This document shows positions 1 through 9,521 of a DNA stretch of 64,000 bases, piece after piece. Within the stretch, counting starts at the first letter, position 1; each line of letters starts with the position of its first letter. The stretch lies in the NCBI RefSeq assembly GCF_016863635.1, contig NZ_BOPG01000015.1, positions 1 to 64,000 on the forward strand, given 5' to 3'. A model generated the notes under the pieces. That model worked only from the letters and a program-made list of their open reading frames with translations, did not search any database and was not told the DNA's origin. A program made the position numbers and the translations under genes. This stretch comes from Virgisporangium aurantiacum. Its GTDB lineage: Bacteria > Actinomycetota > Actinomycetes > Mycobacteriales > Micromonosporaceae.

Positions 1-43
1 GAGCCGGGCGACGGCAACGGCGTCCAGAACAACGCGACCGGAA

Positions 44-1336
44 TCAGTCCACGTCCGGATCCAGCTCGGCCAGCACCCCGGGCGAAAGCGCGCGCATCTG
101 GCCCGTCGACGCCTCGGCGACGAGCATCTTCGCGGCCGAGTCCGGTGGTACCGAGCTCTTCGACAGCGCGTCCAACGCGACCGTGTCACCGACGTCCTCG
201 CCCGCCCGCTCGCTCAGCAACCAGCGGACCTCCAACAGGTCGCAGTAGGCCTGGATGGGCTCGCCGACCCCGCCCACGGCCTTGTGCGCGCGGTCCATGC
301 CGGGATTGAGCACCTCGTCGGTCCACCGGCGCGCGGCGATCTGCTCGGAGATGAACGCGCTCGTCTCGCGTTGCAGCTTGCCCTGATAGGCCCGCAGGTC
401 GGCGAGCAGGATCTTGGCCTGGCCCTCGCCCACGTCGAGGCCGGTGATGTTCTGCAGTTGCGTGGCGTGGAACCGGCGGGCCGCGACGACCAGTTTCAGT
501 TGCAGCGTCTGGGTTCCGTCGCCGGTGAACTGGAGGTTGACCTCGTCGACGGCGAAGCCCAGTTCGTGGATTTTTCGGATCTGACCCTCGATCTGGAACC
601 GCTCGTCGTAGGAGATCACCGGCTCGGCGTGCAACACGTCCCACAGCGCCTCGTACCGCGTCGCCACGCTGGCGGCCTCCTCGACCAGCGCGTCGAACAT
701 CTCTTCGGACTGGTCGAGACGGAGGGCCAGGTCGTACAGGCCGGCGGCGACGTTCTCCACCAGGATGTCGACGTCGTGCTGGCGCTGGCCGGAACTGAGC
801 TGCGGGTGGATCTCGCTGGTCTCGGCGTCGACCAGCCAGGCCTGCAACACCTGGCCGTCGCGCGAGAACAGTGTGTTGGCGAGCGAGCAGTCGCCCCAGA
901 AGACGCCGTTGCGGTGGAGGTCGACCAGGAGGCTCGCCATCGCGTCGAGCAACCGGTCGCGGTGGGCGCGTTGCTCGGGCGGGATGCGCATGAGCAACCG
1001 CCGGTACTGCCAGGAACGTTCAAGATACCGGGTGACGAGGATCGCGTTGCCCTCGTCGGGTTGCACCACCAGCCCAGCGGGGCGCACGGCGGGCAACGAC
1101 CGCGCCTCCAGGTCACGCAGGACGGCGTACTCCTTCTCGGCGATACGTTGCGGAAGCTCCTTGAGCGCCCACAGCGCCCCGTCGGTCTCCACGAAGCGCA
1201 CGAGGTGCCGGCTGGGGCCGACGGGGATGTCGCGGAACGGCACCTCGGTGGCGTCCCAGTCGCGCAGCGGTTCCAGCCACGGAAGCGCGAGAAGCCCGGG
1301 TGTCGGTACCCGCAGCCGTATGGCCGGTGCTGGCAC
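44..1336 (-). CDS. DUF4032 / LPS-kinase-like protein
   Basis: 430-residue protein resembling the DUF4032 family, whose N-terminal half looks like an aminoglycoside/LPS-kinase fold. Visible features are a possible nucleotide-anchoring Lys in WALKELPQRIAEKEY, a catalytic-loop-like segment FWGDCSLANTLF (Asp, then Asn five residues on) and a metal-Asp-like segment WLVDAETSE. The second half carries the family-specific region. I chose the GTG at 1336 because an AGGAGG box lies 7 bases upstream; the open frame further upstream is GC-driven noise. It follows sugC after a strong hairpin, so co-transcription with the trehalose importer is uncertain. Substrate unknown. Family assignment is fairly sure, kinase activity is inferred. 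Confidence 0.8.
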   Translation of the reverse strand: MPAPAIRLRVPTPGLLALPWLEPLRDWDATEVPFRDIPVGPSRHLVRFVETDGALWALKELPQRIAEKEYAVLRDLEARSLPAVRPAGLVVQPDEGNAILVTRYLERSWQYRRLLMRIPPEQRAHRDRLLDAMASLLVDLHRNGVFWGDCSLANTLFSRDGQVLQAWLVDAETSEIHPQLSSGQRQHDVDILVENVAAGLYDLALRLDQSEEMFDALVEEAASVATRYEALWDVLHAEPVISYDERFQIEGQIRKIHELGFAVDEVNLQFTGDGTQTLQLKLVVAARRFHATQLQNITGLDVGEGQAKILLADLRAYQGKLQRETSAFISEQIAARRWTDEVLNPGMDRAHKAVGGVGEPIQAYCDLLEVRWLLSERAGEDVGDTVALDALSKSSVPPDSAAKMLVAEASTGQMRALSPGVLAELDPDVD

Positions 1337-1350
1337 GATGCAGCCTCCTA

Positions 1351-1382
1351 TCCTGGGGACCCCGATGACAGGGTCCCCAGGA
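1351..1382. terminator. Hairpin after sugC
   Basis: Perfect 12-bp inverted repeat (arms 1351-1362 and 1371-1382) with an 8-base loop, lying 8 bases past the sugC stop and just upstream of the ribosome-binding site of the DUF4032 gene. There is no U-tract, as is common in actinobacteria. It may end or attenuate the lpqY-sugABC transcript, or protect its 3' end. Confidence 0.65.
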
Positions 1383-1389
1383 TCCGATC

Positions 1390-2604
1390 CTAGGCGGGCG
1401 TCCGCGGGGCGGGCGTCCTGGGCACCGCCGGCTCCACCGGTTCCTGTTGCCGGGTCAGGTTCTCGCCGGTGCGCGGGTCGAACAGGTGCATGCGCGCCGG
1501 GTCGAGCCACAGGGAAGCGCTTTCCCCGTCGCGGATGCGGCTCATCGGATCGAGCGACACCACCATCTGCGTGCGCAGGTGCTCGCTGTCGAGCTCCTGC
1601 TCCAACTCGGTCAGCTGGGCCAGAATGTCCTCCGGCGCCTCGTACGGGATGTAGGCGTACTGCGAGTCGCCGAGCCACTCCGTCACGTCGACCGGGACCT
1701 CGAAGACGGCACCGCGGTCGCGCTTGCCGTCCTCGACGAGCGACGCGTCCTCGAAGTACTCCGGCCGGATGCCGGCGATGAGCAGTGTCCGGTCGCCGAT
1801 CCGCTCGCGCATCTCGGGCCTCAGCGGCACCGTGAGGAACGGCAGTTCCAACTGGTCGTCGCGGACGGCGGCGGGCAGGAAGTTCATCGGCGGTGACCCG
1901 ATGAAGCCGGCCACGAAGAGATTCACCGGACGCTCGTACAGCTCGCGCGGCGACGCGACCTGTTGCAGCACGCCCTTGCGGAGCACCGCCACGCGGTCCC
2001 CGAGGGTCATCGCCTCCGTCTGGTCGTGCGTCACGTAGACGGTCGTCGTGCCGAGCCGCCGCTGCATGCGCAGGATCTCGGTGCGCATCTGGCCGCGCAG
2101 CTTGGCGTCCAAATTGGACAGTGGCTCGTCGAACAGGAACGCGTCGGCCTGACGCACGATCGCCCGGCCCATCGCGACCCGCTGCCGCTGACCGCCGGAT
2201 AGCTGGCTGGGCTTGCGTTGCAGGTGTTCGGTGAGCTCGAGCAGGCTCGCGGCGTTGCCGACGCGCTCCTTCACCTCCGCTTCGGGCGCCTTGCGCAACC
2301 GCAACGGGAACGCGATGTTCTCGAACACCGACAGGTGCGGGTAGAGCGCGTAGTTCTGGAAGACCATCGCGAGGTTGCGGTCGCGCGGTGCCTTCTCGTT
2401 GACGCGCTTGTCACCGATGATCATGTCGCCGGACGTGATGTCCTCCAGCCCGACGATCATCCGCAGCAACGTGGACTTCCCGCACCCGGACGGACCGACC
2501 AGGATCATGAACTCACCGTCGGCGATGTCGAGGCTGACGTCCTTGACCGCCTTGAAGCCGTCGCCGTAGGTCTTGGTGATGTTCTTGATGGTGATGGCAG
2601 CCAT
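1390..2604 (-). CDS. sugC: ABC transporter ATPase, trehalose importer (SugC/MsmK type)
   Basis: 404-residue CUT1-family sugar ABC ATPase. Walker [10 protein letters not shown] at residues 37-45, Q-loop VFQNYALYP near 81, signature LSGGQ at 135-139, Walker B FLFDEP at 156-161, H-loop in VTHDQTEAM, then a long C-terminal TOBE/regulatory domain with a Pro-rich tail. Last gene of lpqY-sugA-sugB-sugC, 7 bases after sugB, the same order as the mycobacterial trehalose-recycling importer. ATPases of this class are often shared among several CUT1 importers. That matters here because the importer at 47457-50772 has no ATPase of its own. A palindrome of the dispersed family lies inside at 1512-1525. Confidence 0.92.
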   Translation of the reverse strand: MAAITIKNITKTYGDGFKAVKDVSLDIADGEFMILVGPSGCGKSTLLRMIVGLEDITSGDMIIGDKRVNEKAPRDRNLAMVFQNYALYPHLSVFENIAFPLRLRKAPEAEVKERVGNAASLLELTEHLQRKPSQLSGGQRQRVAMGRAIVRQADAFLFDEPLSNLDAKLRGQMRTEILRMQRRLGTTTVYVTHDQTEAMTLGDRVAVLRKGVLQQVASPRELYERPVNLFVAGFIGSPPMNFLPAAVRDDQLELPFLTVPLRPEMRERIGDRTLLIAGIRPEYFEDASLVEDGKRDRGAVFEVPVDVTEWLGDSQYAYIPYEAPEDILAQLTELEQELDSEHLRTQMVVSLDPMSRIRDGESASLWLDPARMHLFDPRTGENLTRQQEPVEPAVPRTPAPRTPA

Positions 2605-2611
2605 GTCTTCG

Positions 2612-3433
2612 CTATCCCTTCACTGCGCCCGAGGTGAGACCCGCGACGATCTTTCGTTGGAAGAGCAGCACCATGATGACGACCGGAATCGTGACGATGA
2701 CGGCCGCCGCGGCGATCGCGCCGTACGGCTGCTCGAACTGCGTGGCGCCGGAGAAGAACGCCATCGCGGCCGGCACCGGGCGGGCGTTCTCGCTCGACGT
2801 CAGCGAGATGCCGAACAGGAAGTCGTTCCAGCAGAAGAAGAACGTCAGGATCGCGGCGGTGAACACGCCCGGCGCGGCCAGCGGCACGATCACCTTGCGG
2901 AACGCCTGCCACGCCGTGGCGCCGTCGACCTGCGCCGCCTGTTCCATCTCCCACGGGATCTCACGGAAGAACGCCGACAGCGTCCACAACGCCATCGGCA
3001 GCGAGAACGACATGTACGGGATGATCAGCCCCGGCCAGGTGTCGTACAGCCCGACCGAGCGCCAGATCGTGAACATGGGCCCGATCAACGACACCGCGGG
3101 GAAGATCGCGATCGCCAGCGCGGTCGACAGGATCACCTTCTTGCCCGGGAAGTTCAGCCGCGCGATCGCGTAGGCCGCGAGCGTCGCGATGACGACCGAG
3201 AGCGTGGTCGCGATCAGCGAGATGCCGATCGAGTTCCGCAGCGCCGACGTGAACAGGTCCTGACCCAGCACTGCCTGGTAGTTGTCGAAGCTCCAGTCGC
3301 GCGGGAAGAAGTTCCCGTCGGTGAGTTGCGCGCCGGTCTTGAACGAGAGACTGATGATCCACATGACCGGAAGCGCGGTGTAGACGATGATGGCGATCGA
3401 CCCGATGATCCACCATCGTTGCTTCTTCTCCAT
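2612..3433 (-). CDS. sugB: ABC sugar permease, MalG/SugB type
   Basis: 273-residue membrane permease with six predicted transmembrane segments. The cytoplasmic EAA loop that contacts the ATPase is visible ([15 protein letters not shown], about residues 175-190). The ATG overlaps the sugA stop (ATGA), so the pair is translationally coupled. Within LpqY-SugABC this is the second half of the transmembrane pore. Substrate assignment rests on the similarity of the neighbouring binding protein to LpqY. Confidence 0.88.
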   Translation of the reverse strand: MEKKQRWWIIGSIAIIVYTALPVMWIISLSFKTGAQLTDGNFFPRDWSFDNYQAVLGQDLFTSALRNSIGISLIATTLSVVIATLAAYAIARLNFPGKKVILSTALAIAIFPAVSLIGPMFTIWRSVGLYDTWPGLIIPYMSFSLPMALWTLSAFFREIPWEMEQAAQVDGATAWQAFRKVIVPLAAPGVFTAAILTFFFCWNDFLFGISLTSSENARPVPAAMAFFSGATQFEQPYGAIAAAAVIVTIPVVIMVLLFQRKIVAGLTSGAVKG

Positions 3434-4392
3434 CAGCGTTCACCCCTCGCGGCTCCGATGTCGGTCTTGAACCCCTTCACGAACAGCACCGCGATCAGCA
3501 CCACGCAGATGAACAACAACACCGACACGGCCGAGCCGAGGCCGATGTTCAACCGGTTGATCATCTGGTTGTAACTGAGGAACGACAACGTTTCCGTGTC
3601 GTTCGCGCCGCGCGTCATGACGAACACCGTGTCGAAGATGCGGAACGCGTCGAGCGTGCGGAACAGCACCGCGACGAGGATCGCCGCCTTCATGTTGGGG
3701 ATCGTCACGCGCCACAACCGTTGCCACGCCGTCGCTCCGTCGACCTCGGCCGCCTCGCCCAGCACGCTGGGCACCGTCGCGAGACCGGCGAGCAGCAGCA
3801 GCGAGATGAACGGCGTGGTCTTCCACAGTTCCGCGAGGAAGATAACGAACAGCGAGCTCCACCGGTCACCGAAGAAGTTCTTGTCCGTACCGAGGAGTGA
3901 GTTGACGAACCCGGCCGTCGGGTCGAACGCGAACTGCCACGCGAACGCCGACACGACCGTGACGATGCCGTACGGGATGAGGATCGCGACACGCACCGTC
4001 TTCCGGCCGAAGATGGCCCGGTGCATGACCATCGCGAAGATGAACCCGATGACCAGTTCCGCCGCGACCGTGAAGACCGTCAGCAGAACCGTGGTGAACA
4101 TGTCGTTCCACCACAGCAACGACTTCAGCACCGTGACGTAGTTGCTCAACCCCACGAACTCGCGGTCGTCGGGCGACGCGAGCGTGTACCGGTTGAACGA
4201 CAACCAGATCGAGTTGAGGACGGGGTAGAGCGTCACGATCATCATGAGCGCGAACGCGGGACCGGCCAGCAGCAGCCCGAGCCGGCGCTCGTGCCGCTCC
4301 CGCTCGCTGATGGGCGCCTTCGTGGCTTTGTCGGAGGCCGTTTCGGTGCGCTCGACCTCGGCTCCCGGCTGGGTGGGTACCTCGACACTCAC
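3433..4392 (-). CDS. sugA: ABC sugar permease, MalF/SugA type
   Basis: 319-residue permease: a charged cytoplasmic N-terminus (about 40 residues), then six predicted membrane segments with the EAA loop [16 protein letters not shown] start it at the GTG at 4392, which overlaps the lpqY stop (GTGA); a longer open frame upstream has no permease-like sequence. Tight coupling to lpqY and sugB supports one multi-subunit importer for trehalose or a close disaccharide. Confidence 0.88.
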   Translation of the reverse strand: MSVEVPTQPGAEVERTETASDKATKAPISERERHERRLGLLLAGPAFALMMIVTLYPVLNSIWLSFNRYTLASPDDREFVGLSNYVTVLKSLLWWNDMFTTVLLTVFTVAAELVIGFIFAMVMHRAIFGRKTVRVAILIPYGIVTVVSAFAWQFAFDPTAGFVNSLLGTDKNFFGDRWSSLFVIFLAELWKTTPFISLLLLAGLATVPSVLGEAAEVDGATAWQRLWRVTIPNMKAAILVAVLFRTLDAFRIFDTVFVMTRGANDTETLSFLSYNQMINRLNIGLGSAVSVLLFICVVLIAVLFVKGFKTDIGAARGER

Positions 4393-5705
4393 AGCAGCAC
4401 CTTGCCTTTCAACGCCTGTCCGATCAGCCGGTCGCTCCTGCGGGGTGTGTACGAGGGGTTCACCGACGACGGGGGATGCCAGGTGCGTTGGACCGCGATC
4501 GTCACGTCGTTGTAGAACGGCGAGAGCGGACGCGGTGCGGCCTGGTCGATGGATTCCCGGATCAACGGAGCGAACGGGTACTTCGCGAGGATGGCGGGAT
4601 CGTCGTAGATGGCGGCCCGGGTGGCCGGTTCGCCGAGCGTGTCCATGCGTTGTTTCTGGCTCTCCGGCGACGTGATGCACGCGACGGCCTCGAAGGCCAG
4701 CGGTCGCTTGGCCGCCGGCGTGTACGCACCGACACCGATCATGGCGCCGCCGATGGGTGGTGCGCTAGCCCGGTTCGCGTCGACGCGCGGGTACCGGGCC
4801 CAGGCGTAGTCGTCGAAGATCGCCTTGAATTTGGGATCCTTCTTGGCGTTCTCGCTCCCGAGCCCGTAGATGTACGGCCAGTTCAGCATCGCCCAGGCGG
4901 TGCCGTTCTGGAACGCCGCCCGCGTGCTCTCCTCGACCGCCGTCGACAGGCCGAAATCGGCGGCCGGCGACTTCGCGAACTTCTCGATGATCTCGGCCGC
5001 CCGGCGTCCCGCGTCGCTGTCGATGTCCGCCGTGGCCTTCGAACCGAGGTCGACGTCCTTCAGGATCGAGCCGCCGGCGGAGCTCACGAGGCCGTTGATC
5101 CAGACCATGTAGCCCTCGTAACGGTTGCCCTGGATCTCCACGAAGCGCGAGTTCTCCGGCATCTTCGACGACGCGTCGATCAGGTCGTCCCAGGTGAAGT
5201 TCTCGGCGGTGGGGTCGACGCCGGCCTGCTGTGCCAACGACTTCCGGTACCAGAGCAGTTGGCTGTTCGACGAGAACGGGGCCGCGTACAGCTTGCCCTT
5301 CCAGGTGGCGGATTCCTTGGGACCCTCGAGCAGGTCGGCGGTCGCCTTCGCCTCGTCGTCGCCCTCGAACGGCAGGATCCACTTGGCTTCGGCGAACTCG
5401 GGGGCCCAGATGACGTCCATGAAGAGGACGTTCATCGTCTTGTCCTTGGCGGCCAACCGCCGCACGAGTTGTTCGCGCTGGGCGTCGGCGCTGTTCGGCA
5501 GCGTCTCCCGTCGGATGACGTAGCGGCCGTTCGCCTCCTGGTTGCATCTGTCGACAATCTTGCCCACGACGCCGGAGGAGTCCGGGCTCTGCCAGAACGT
5601 GAGGACGTTGGCGCCGTCGTCGCTTCCGCAGGCGACGAGGGTGGGTGCCGCGACGACGGCCGCGAGGAACAGGGCCAGTTTCTGTCGTGGCCGGGGATGG
5701 TTCAT
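4389..5705 (-). CDS. lpqY: Trehalose-binding lipoprotein LpqY
   Basis: 438-residue extracellular solute-binding protein (SBP family 1). Basic N-terminus, hydrophobic stretch and lipobox LVAC with Cys26. The region DRCNQEANGRYVIRRETLP, then REQLVRRLAAKDKTMNVLFM and EFAEAKWILPF, closely parallels what I recall of mycobacterial LpqY, as does the four-gene order with sugABC. LpqY captures trehalose released from cell-wall trehalose monomycolate in mycobacteria. Whether this organism makes mycolates is unknown, so here it may serve general trehalose uptake. The ATG at 5705 has a GGGAGGTG box about 10 bases upstream. Confidence 0.88.
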   Translation of the reverse strand: MNHPRPRQKLALFLAAVVAAPTLVACGSDDGANVLTFWQSPDSSGVVGKIVDRCNQEANGRYVIRRETLPNSADAQREQLVRRLAAKDKTMNVLFMDVIWAPEFAEAKWILPFEGDDEAKATADLLEGPKESATWKGKLYAAPFSSNSQLLWYRKSLAQQAGVDPTAENFTWDDLIDASSKMPENSRFVEIQGNRYEGYMVWINGLVSSAGGSILKDVDLGSKATADIDSDAGRRAAEIIEKFAKSPAADFGLSTAVEESTRAAFQNGTAWAMLNWPYIYGLGSENAKKDPKFKAIFDDYAWARYPRVDANRASAPPIGGAMIGVGAYTPAAKRPLAFEAVACITSPESQKQRMDTLGEPATRAAIYDDPAILAKYPFAPLIRESIDQAAPRPLSPFYNDVTIAVQRTWHPPSSVNPSYTPRRSDRLIGQALKGKVLL

Positions 5706-5740
5706 GCGCAAGACGCACCTCCCGGGGAGTGGAGCGCATC

Positions 5741-5844
5741 CGTCAGCCGGTGACGCTGACGGGAGTCGCACTCATCTGTGCAACTCCCTCACTGTGCGCT
5801 CAGCCCGGCGATCTCGCATGTCGACGGCCGTAACCTGGCGTCAA
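5741..5844 (-). promoter_or_regulatory. lpqY upstream region with inverted repeats
   Basis: Between lpqY and the next operon's terminator I see a 7-bp perfect inverted repeat (5741-5747 / 5755-5761), a second one of 9/10 matches (5761-5770 / 5779-5788), and a weak promoter-like pair on the minus strand, TTGACG (5839-5844) and ACATGC (5816-5821), 17 bases apart. The repeats may be operator half-sites or leader structure. The promoter is tentative because the -10 is poor. Confidence 0.35.
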
Positions 5845-5909
5845 AGCTCCCGAAATATCCGTCGTGCTCGGCTGGCAGATCGACGCAGACAGAAACGGGC
5901 AGAAACAAA

Positions 5910-5937
5910 CCGGGCATGGATCTTCATCCATGCCCGG
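5910..5937 (-). terminator. Intrinsic terminator of the pyrimidine operon
   Basis: Perfect 11-bp stem (5910-5920 / 5927-5937) with a 6-base loop, followed on the minus strand by the T-rich TTTGTTTCTG. It lies 18 bases past the stop of the NMT1-type binding-protein gene and ends the eight-gene minus-strand operon that starts near 14.35 kb. Confidence 0.85.
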
Positions 5938-5955
5938 CCAAAAGCTGGTGGACCG

Positions 5956-7089
5956 CTACGCGCCGCCGGCGTTCAACGTGACCGCCTTCGGGGTGAAGCC
6001 GCTCCCCGTGACGTCGACGCCGGCCGACTTGGCCTTGTCGATCGCCTTCTGGACGTACTCGTTCGTGAACGCCTGCCCCTCGGGCTTCTTGGTCAGCACG
6101 GTCTTGCCGTCCTGGTTCTTGGTGCTCTGTGACAGCTCGACCGTGCGGTTCCAGTCGCCCTCGTCGACCAGGCCGATGCCCTTCGACGACGGCCAGATCA
6201 GCTTGCTGGTCTCGTTCATCTGCCACAGCTGGTGACTGGCGCCGAGCTTGGAGCCCTTCTTCACCACCAGATCGCGGCACTCCTCCGGGTTGTCGCGGCA
6301 GAACGCCCAACCCTTGATCGTGCCCGTCAGCAGTTTGACCGTGGTCTCCTGGTACGCCTTGTCGCCCAGCCGCGACGTGTTGGCCCACACCGCGTCCTGC
6401 AACATCGCGGTGCCTTCCTTGTTCCAGTCGATGATGGCGAAGTCGGACGGCTGGTACAGCTTGCCCGTCGCCGGGTTGGTGGCCTCCAGCACCTGCGCGT
6501 ACTCGTTGTAGCTCATCGCCTGTGCCGCGTCGATGTCACCGCGCAGCAGCGCCTGCATGTCGAACTGCTGCTGCACCAACGTGACGTCCTTGCCCGGGTC
6601 GAGCCCGGCCTTGGTCAGGCCGGCGAACAACTCGAACTCGTTGCCGAAGCCCCAGTTGCCGACCTTCTTGCCCTTGAGGTCCTTCGCGGAGGAGATCCCC
6701 TTGTTCGCGAACGCCACCTGGTACGTACCGGACCGGGCGAAGAACTGCCCGACGTCGGTGATCTGCACGCCCTGCTCGCGCGAGGCGAGCGCCTTCGGCA
6801 CCCAGGCCACCGCGTAGTCGGCGCGGCCCTGGCCGAGCACGGTCTGCGGGACGATGTCGACCCCGCCTTCGATCAGCTCGACGTTGAGTCCTTCTTCTTT
6901 GTAGAAGCCCTTTTCCACCGCCGCGATGTAGCCCGCGAACTGTGCCTGGAAGAACCACTGGAGCTGGAGCTTGACGTTGGTCACGCCGTTGGACGTCGAG
7001 GGCGCGCCGTTGTTCTGGTCGGCCGTCCCGCACGCCGACACGGTCAGTGCGGTCACCGCCGCTAGGACAAGGAAACGAAATCTGGTCAT
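5956..7089 (-). CDS. NMT1/THI5-like ABC substrate-binding lipoprotein
   Basis: 377-residue binding protein of the NMT1/THI5-like (nitrate/sulfonate/pyrimidine-type) family. Lipobox VSAC gives a lipid-modified Cys20. The mature part begins VKLQLQWFFQAQFAGYIAAV, a signature of the clade binding aromatic or heterocyclic small molecules such as pyrimidine precursors. It is the last gene of an operon with hydantoinase and beta-ureidopropionase, so the likely ligand is a pyrimidine, dihydropyrimidine or hydantoin. That ligand is inferred from context. A GGAGGACCG box precedes the ATG, 22 bases after the permease stop. Confidence 0.85.
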   Translation of the reverse strand: MTRFRFLVLAAVTALTVSACGTADQNNGAPSTSNGVTNVKLQLQWFFQAQFAGYIAAVEKGFYKEEGLNVELIEGGVDIVPQTVLGQGRADYAVAWVPKALASREQGVQITDVGQFFARSGTYQVAFANKGISSAKDLKGKKVGNWGFGNEFELFAGLTKAGLDPGKDVTLVQQQFDMQALLRGDIDAAQAMSYNEYAQVLEATNPATGKLYQPSDFAIIDWNKEGTAMLQDAVWANTSRLGDKAYQETTVKLLTGTIKGWAFCRDNPEECRDLVVKKGSKLGASHQLWQMNETSKLIWPSSKGIGLVDEGDWNRTVELSQSTKNQDGKTVLTKKPEGQAFTNEYVQKAIDKAKSAGVDVTGSGFTPKAVTLNAGGA

Positions 7090-7111
7090 CGGTCCTCCGC
7101 GAAGTCGAGGG

Positions 7112-7876
7112 TCAATGAGCCTGGCTACGCCGCCAGGGCATCGCGAAGCGTTCCGCCACGAGTGTGGCGAGGTAGAAGATCAGACCGAGAATGCACGCGC
7201 CGACCACGTAGGCCCACGCGCGCGGGTAGGCGGTGAACGCCGCCGCCGAGGTGATCCGCGAGCCCAGGCCGTCCTGGAGCCCGCCGAAGTACTCCGACAC
7301 CACGGCGGCGATGACCGCGAGCGACGACGCCTGCCGCAGACCGGTGAACACGAACGGCAGCGCGCCCGGCAGGCGCACCAGCCGCGCGAACGTCCAGCCG
7401 GACGCGGCATAGCTGTCCATCAACTCCTGGTGGATGGGGTGGACCTCCCGCAGGCCCCGCAAGGTGTTCACGAACACGGGAAAGAACGCCACGATCGCCA
7501 CCACGACGCGGCGCGGAATGCTACTGGTGGTGTCGAACATGTTGTTGAGAATCGGGGCGAGCGCGATGATCGGCAGCGCGTTGGCGAGCGCCGCGATCGG
7601 CACCGACACCTCGGCCAGGATCTGCAACCGGCTGGCCACCAACGCCGCCGCCAACGCGAGAGCCGAACCGAAGATCAGGCCCACCAACGCGTTGGCACCG
7701 CTGGCGAGGCCCGCCTCCCACACCACCGACCGGTCGAGCCACAGCTGTTCACCGATCGCCGACGGCGCCGGCAGGATGAACGGCGCGATCCGGCCGGCGC
7801 GCACGATCAGTTCCCACAAGGCGAGGCCCGCCAGCCCCACCACGAGCGGCGGGAGGACCGAACGGACCCATCTCAT
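7112..7876 (-). CDS. ABC permease, SsuC/TauC type
   Basis: 254-residue binding-protein-dependent permease with about six membrane helices and the EAA-like segment MDSYAASGWTFARLVRLPGA that docks to the ATPase. Its ATG overlaps the ATPase stop (ATGA). It is one of two different permeases in this operon (the other at 8667-9521), so the pore is probably a heterodimer. Cargo is inferred to be a pyrimidine or hydantoin. Confidence 0.85.
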   Translation of the reverse strand: MRWVRSVLPPLVVGLAGLALWELIVRAGRIAPFILPAPSAIGEQLWLDRSVVWEAGLASGANALVGLIFGSALALAAALVASRLQILAEVSVPIAALANALPIIALAPILNNMFDTTSSIPRRVVVAIVAFFPVFVNTLRGLREVHPIHQELMDSYAASGWTFARLVRLPGALPFVFTGLRQASSLAVIAAVVSEYFGGLQDGLGSRITSAAAFTAYPRAWAYVVGACILGLIFYLATLVAERFAMPWRRSQAH

Positions 7877-8670
7877 ACGTCGACCTCGACGTCTTCGTCC
7901 ACTGTGGTCTCGATACCGCGCAACGCCTTACGCACCTTGGTGATCGCGGTGAAGAACCCGGGCGACTGCCGGGTCGCGTCGGTGCGCGGTCCCAGATCGA
8001 TCTTCACGGTGTCGGTGATCCGTCCGGGCCGCGCCGACATCACCACCACGAGGTCGGAGAGGAACACGGCCTCCGGTATCGAGTGGGTGACGAACACCGT
8101 GCTGGTTCCGGTTGCCGCGCAGACGCGCAGCAACTCGGACTGCAGGCGTTCGCGTGTCATCTCGTCGAGCGCACCGAACGGTTCGTCCATCAGGAGCAAA
8201 GGCGGGTGGACCGCGAGAGCGCGCGCGATCGCGACGCGTTGCTGCATGCCGCCGGAGAGTTGGGCCGGATAGTGCCCGGCGAAGTCGGACAGCCCCACGA
8301 GGGCGAGCATCTCCTCGGCCCGGGCCTTCCGCTCCGCGCGGCTCTGCCCGCGCAGTTCCAGCGGCAGCTCGACGTTGCGCCGCACCGTCCGCCAGTCGAA
8401 CAGCCCCGCCTGTTGGAAGGCGATGCCGTACTCCTGGTCGAGCCGGGCCCGACGGGCGGGCTTGCCGGCCACGGTGACCGTGCCCGACGTGGGTGGCACC
8501 AGGTCGGCGATGAGCCGCAGCAGGGTGCTCTTGCCGCACCCGGAGGGCCCGATCAGCGACACGAACTGTCCACTGTCGACAACGAGGTCGATGTCGTGCA
8601 GCGCGGCGACCTCGTCGGGCCGCCCCTTGTTGAACGTCTTCGAGACGCCACTTACCTCAACAGCGGTCAT
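7873..8670 (-). CDS. ABC ATPase, SsuB/TauB type
   Basis: 265-residue ATPase: Walker [11 protein letters not shown]-loop AFQQAGLFDWRTV, signature LSGGMQQR, Walker B LLLMDEPFGALDE, H-loop VFVTHSIPEA. This pattern is typical of nitrate/sulfonate/taurine-class ATPases. The ATG at 8670 has a GGAGGG box 10 bases upstream and overlaps the upstream permease stop. It energises the two flanking permeases. Confidence 0.9.
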   Translation of the reverse strand: MTAVEVSGVSKTFNKGRPDEVAALHDIDLVVDSGQFVSLIGPSGCGKSTLLRLIADLVPPTSGTVTVAGKPARRARLDQEYGIAFQQAGLFDWRTVRRNVELPLELRGQSRAERKARAEEMLALVGLSDFAGHYPAQLSGGMQQRVAIARALAVHPPLLLMDEPFGALDEMTRERLQSELLRVCAATGTSTVFVTHSIPEAVFLSDLVVVMSARPGRITDTVKIDLGPRTDATRQSPGFFTAITKVRKALRGIETTVDEDVEVDV

Positions 8671-9521
8671 GGCAACAGAACCCTCCGGCGGTGACGCGTG
8701 AGGGGCCATTCCACCAGAGCCACGAATCCGGCGACGGCCAGGCCCAGCAACGCCGCGCCGAGCATCGCCGTGTACACCTTGGCCGGGTCGCTGGTGGCCT
8801 CGCGGGAGTACTCGATGACGAGCCGGCCGATGCCTCCCCGCGTCCCCGTGGAAATTTCTCCGACCACCGCGCCCACGACCGCGGCCGCGCCGGCCAGACG
8901 CAGCGCCGGGAACAGGTACGGCGTCGCGGCCGGCATCCGCAGCTTCACGAGCGTGCGCCACCACCCGGCGGCGTAGCTGCGCATCAGTTCGACCCCGATC
9001 GCGGACGGCGACTGCAGGCCCCGCAGCATGCCGACCGCGACCGGGAAGAACGCGAGGTACGCGGCGATCAGCGACACCGACATCCACGGCTGCCACGGGT
9101 ACGGCCCGAGCGACAGCGCGCCGCCCCAGCCGGCCACGAGTGGCGCCAGCGCCACCAGCGGCACGGTCTGCGACAGCACCACCCACGGCAGGAGACCCCG
9201 TTCGGCGACGCGGAACCGCTGCATCAGCACCGCGAGAAGCAGTCCGATGAACGTGCCGACGAGAAAGCCGACGGCGGTGATACCGAGCGTGAAGAGGCAC
9301 GCGTCGAACACGACCCTCCACACCGGACGACCGCCGGCCAGTTCGGGCTCACCCAACCGGTTCAGGACGTCGAGCACGTGCGGCATCGCCGCGTCGTCGG
9401 TGCGCGGCAGGATCCGCACACCGAACAACGACGTGCCGTCGGTGTCGCCGACGGCCTTGTAGCCCTCCCACAGCGCGCCGCCCACGAGGAGCGCGAGCAC
9501 CGCGCCGAGCACCTTCCTCAC
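8667..9521 (-). CDS. ABC permease, SsuC/TauC type (second)
   Basis: 284-residue permease with an N-terminal anchor, a periplasmic stretch and a C-terminal five-to-six-helix core. The EAA-like loop is ELMRSYAAGWWRTLVKL. The GTG at 9521 overlaps the LLM-oxidoreductase stop (GTGA), tying the importer directly to the catabolic genes. It is clearly diverged from the permease at 7112-7876. Confidence 0.85.
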   Translation of the reverse strand: MRKVLGAVLALLVGGALWEGYKAVGDTDGTSLFGVRILPRTDDAAMPHVLDVLNRLGEPELAGGRPVWRVVFDACLFTLGITAVGFLVGTFIGLLLAVLMQRFRVAERGLLPWVVLSQTVPLVALAPLVAGWGGALSLGPYPWQPWMSVSLIAAYLAFFPVAVGMLRGLQSPSAIGVELMRSYAAGWWRTLVKLRMPAATPYLFPALRLAGAAAVVGAVVGEISTGTRGGIGRLVIEYSREATSDPAKVYTAMLGAALLGLAVAGFVALVEWPLTRHRRRVLLP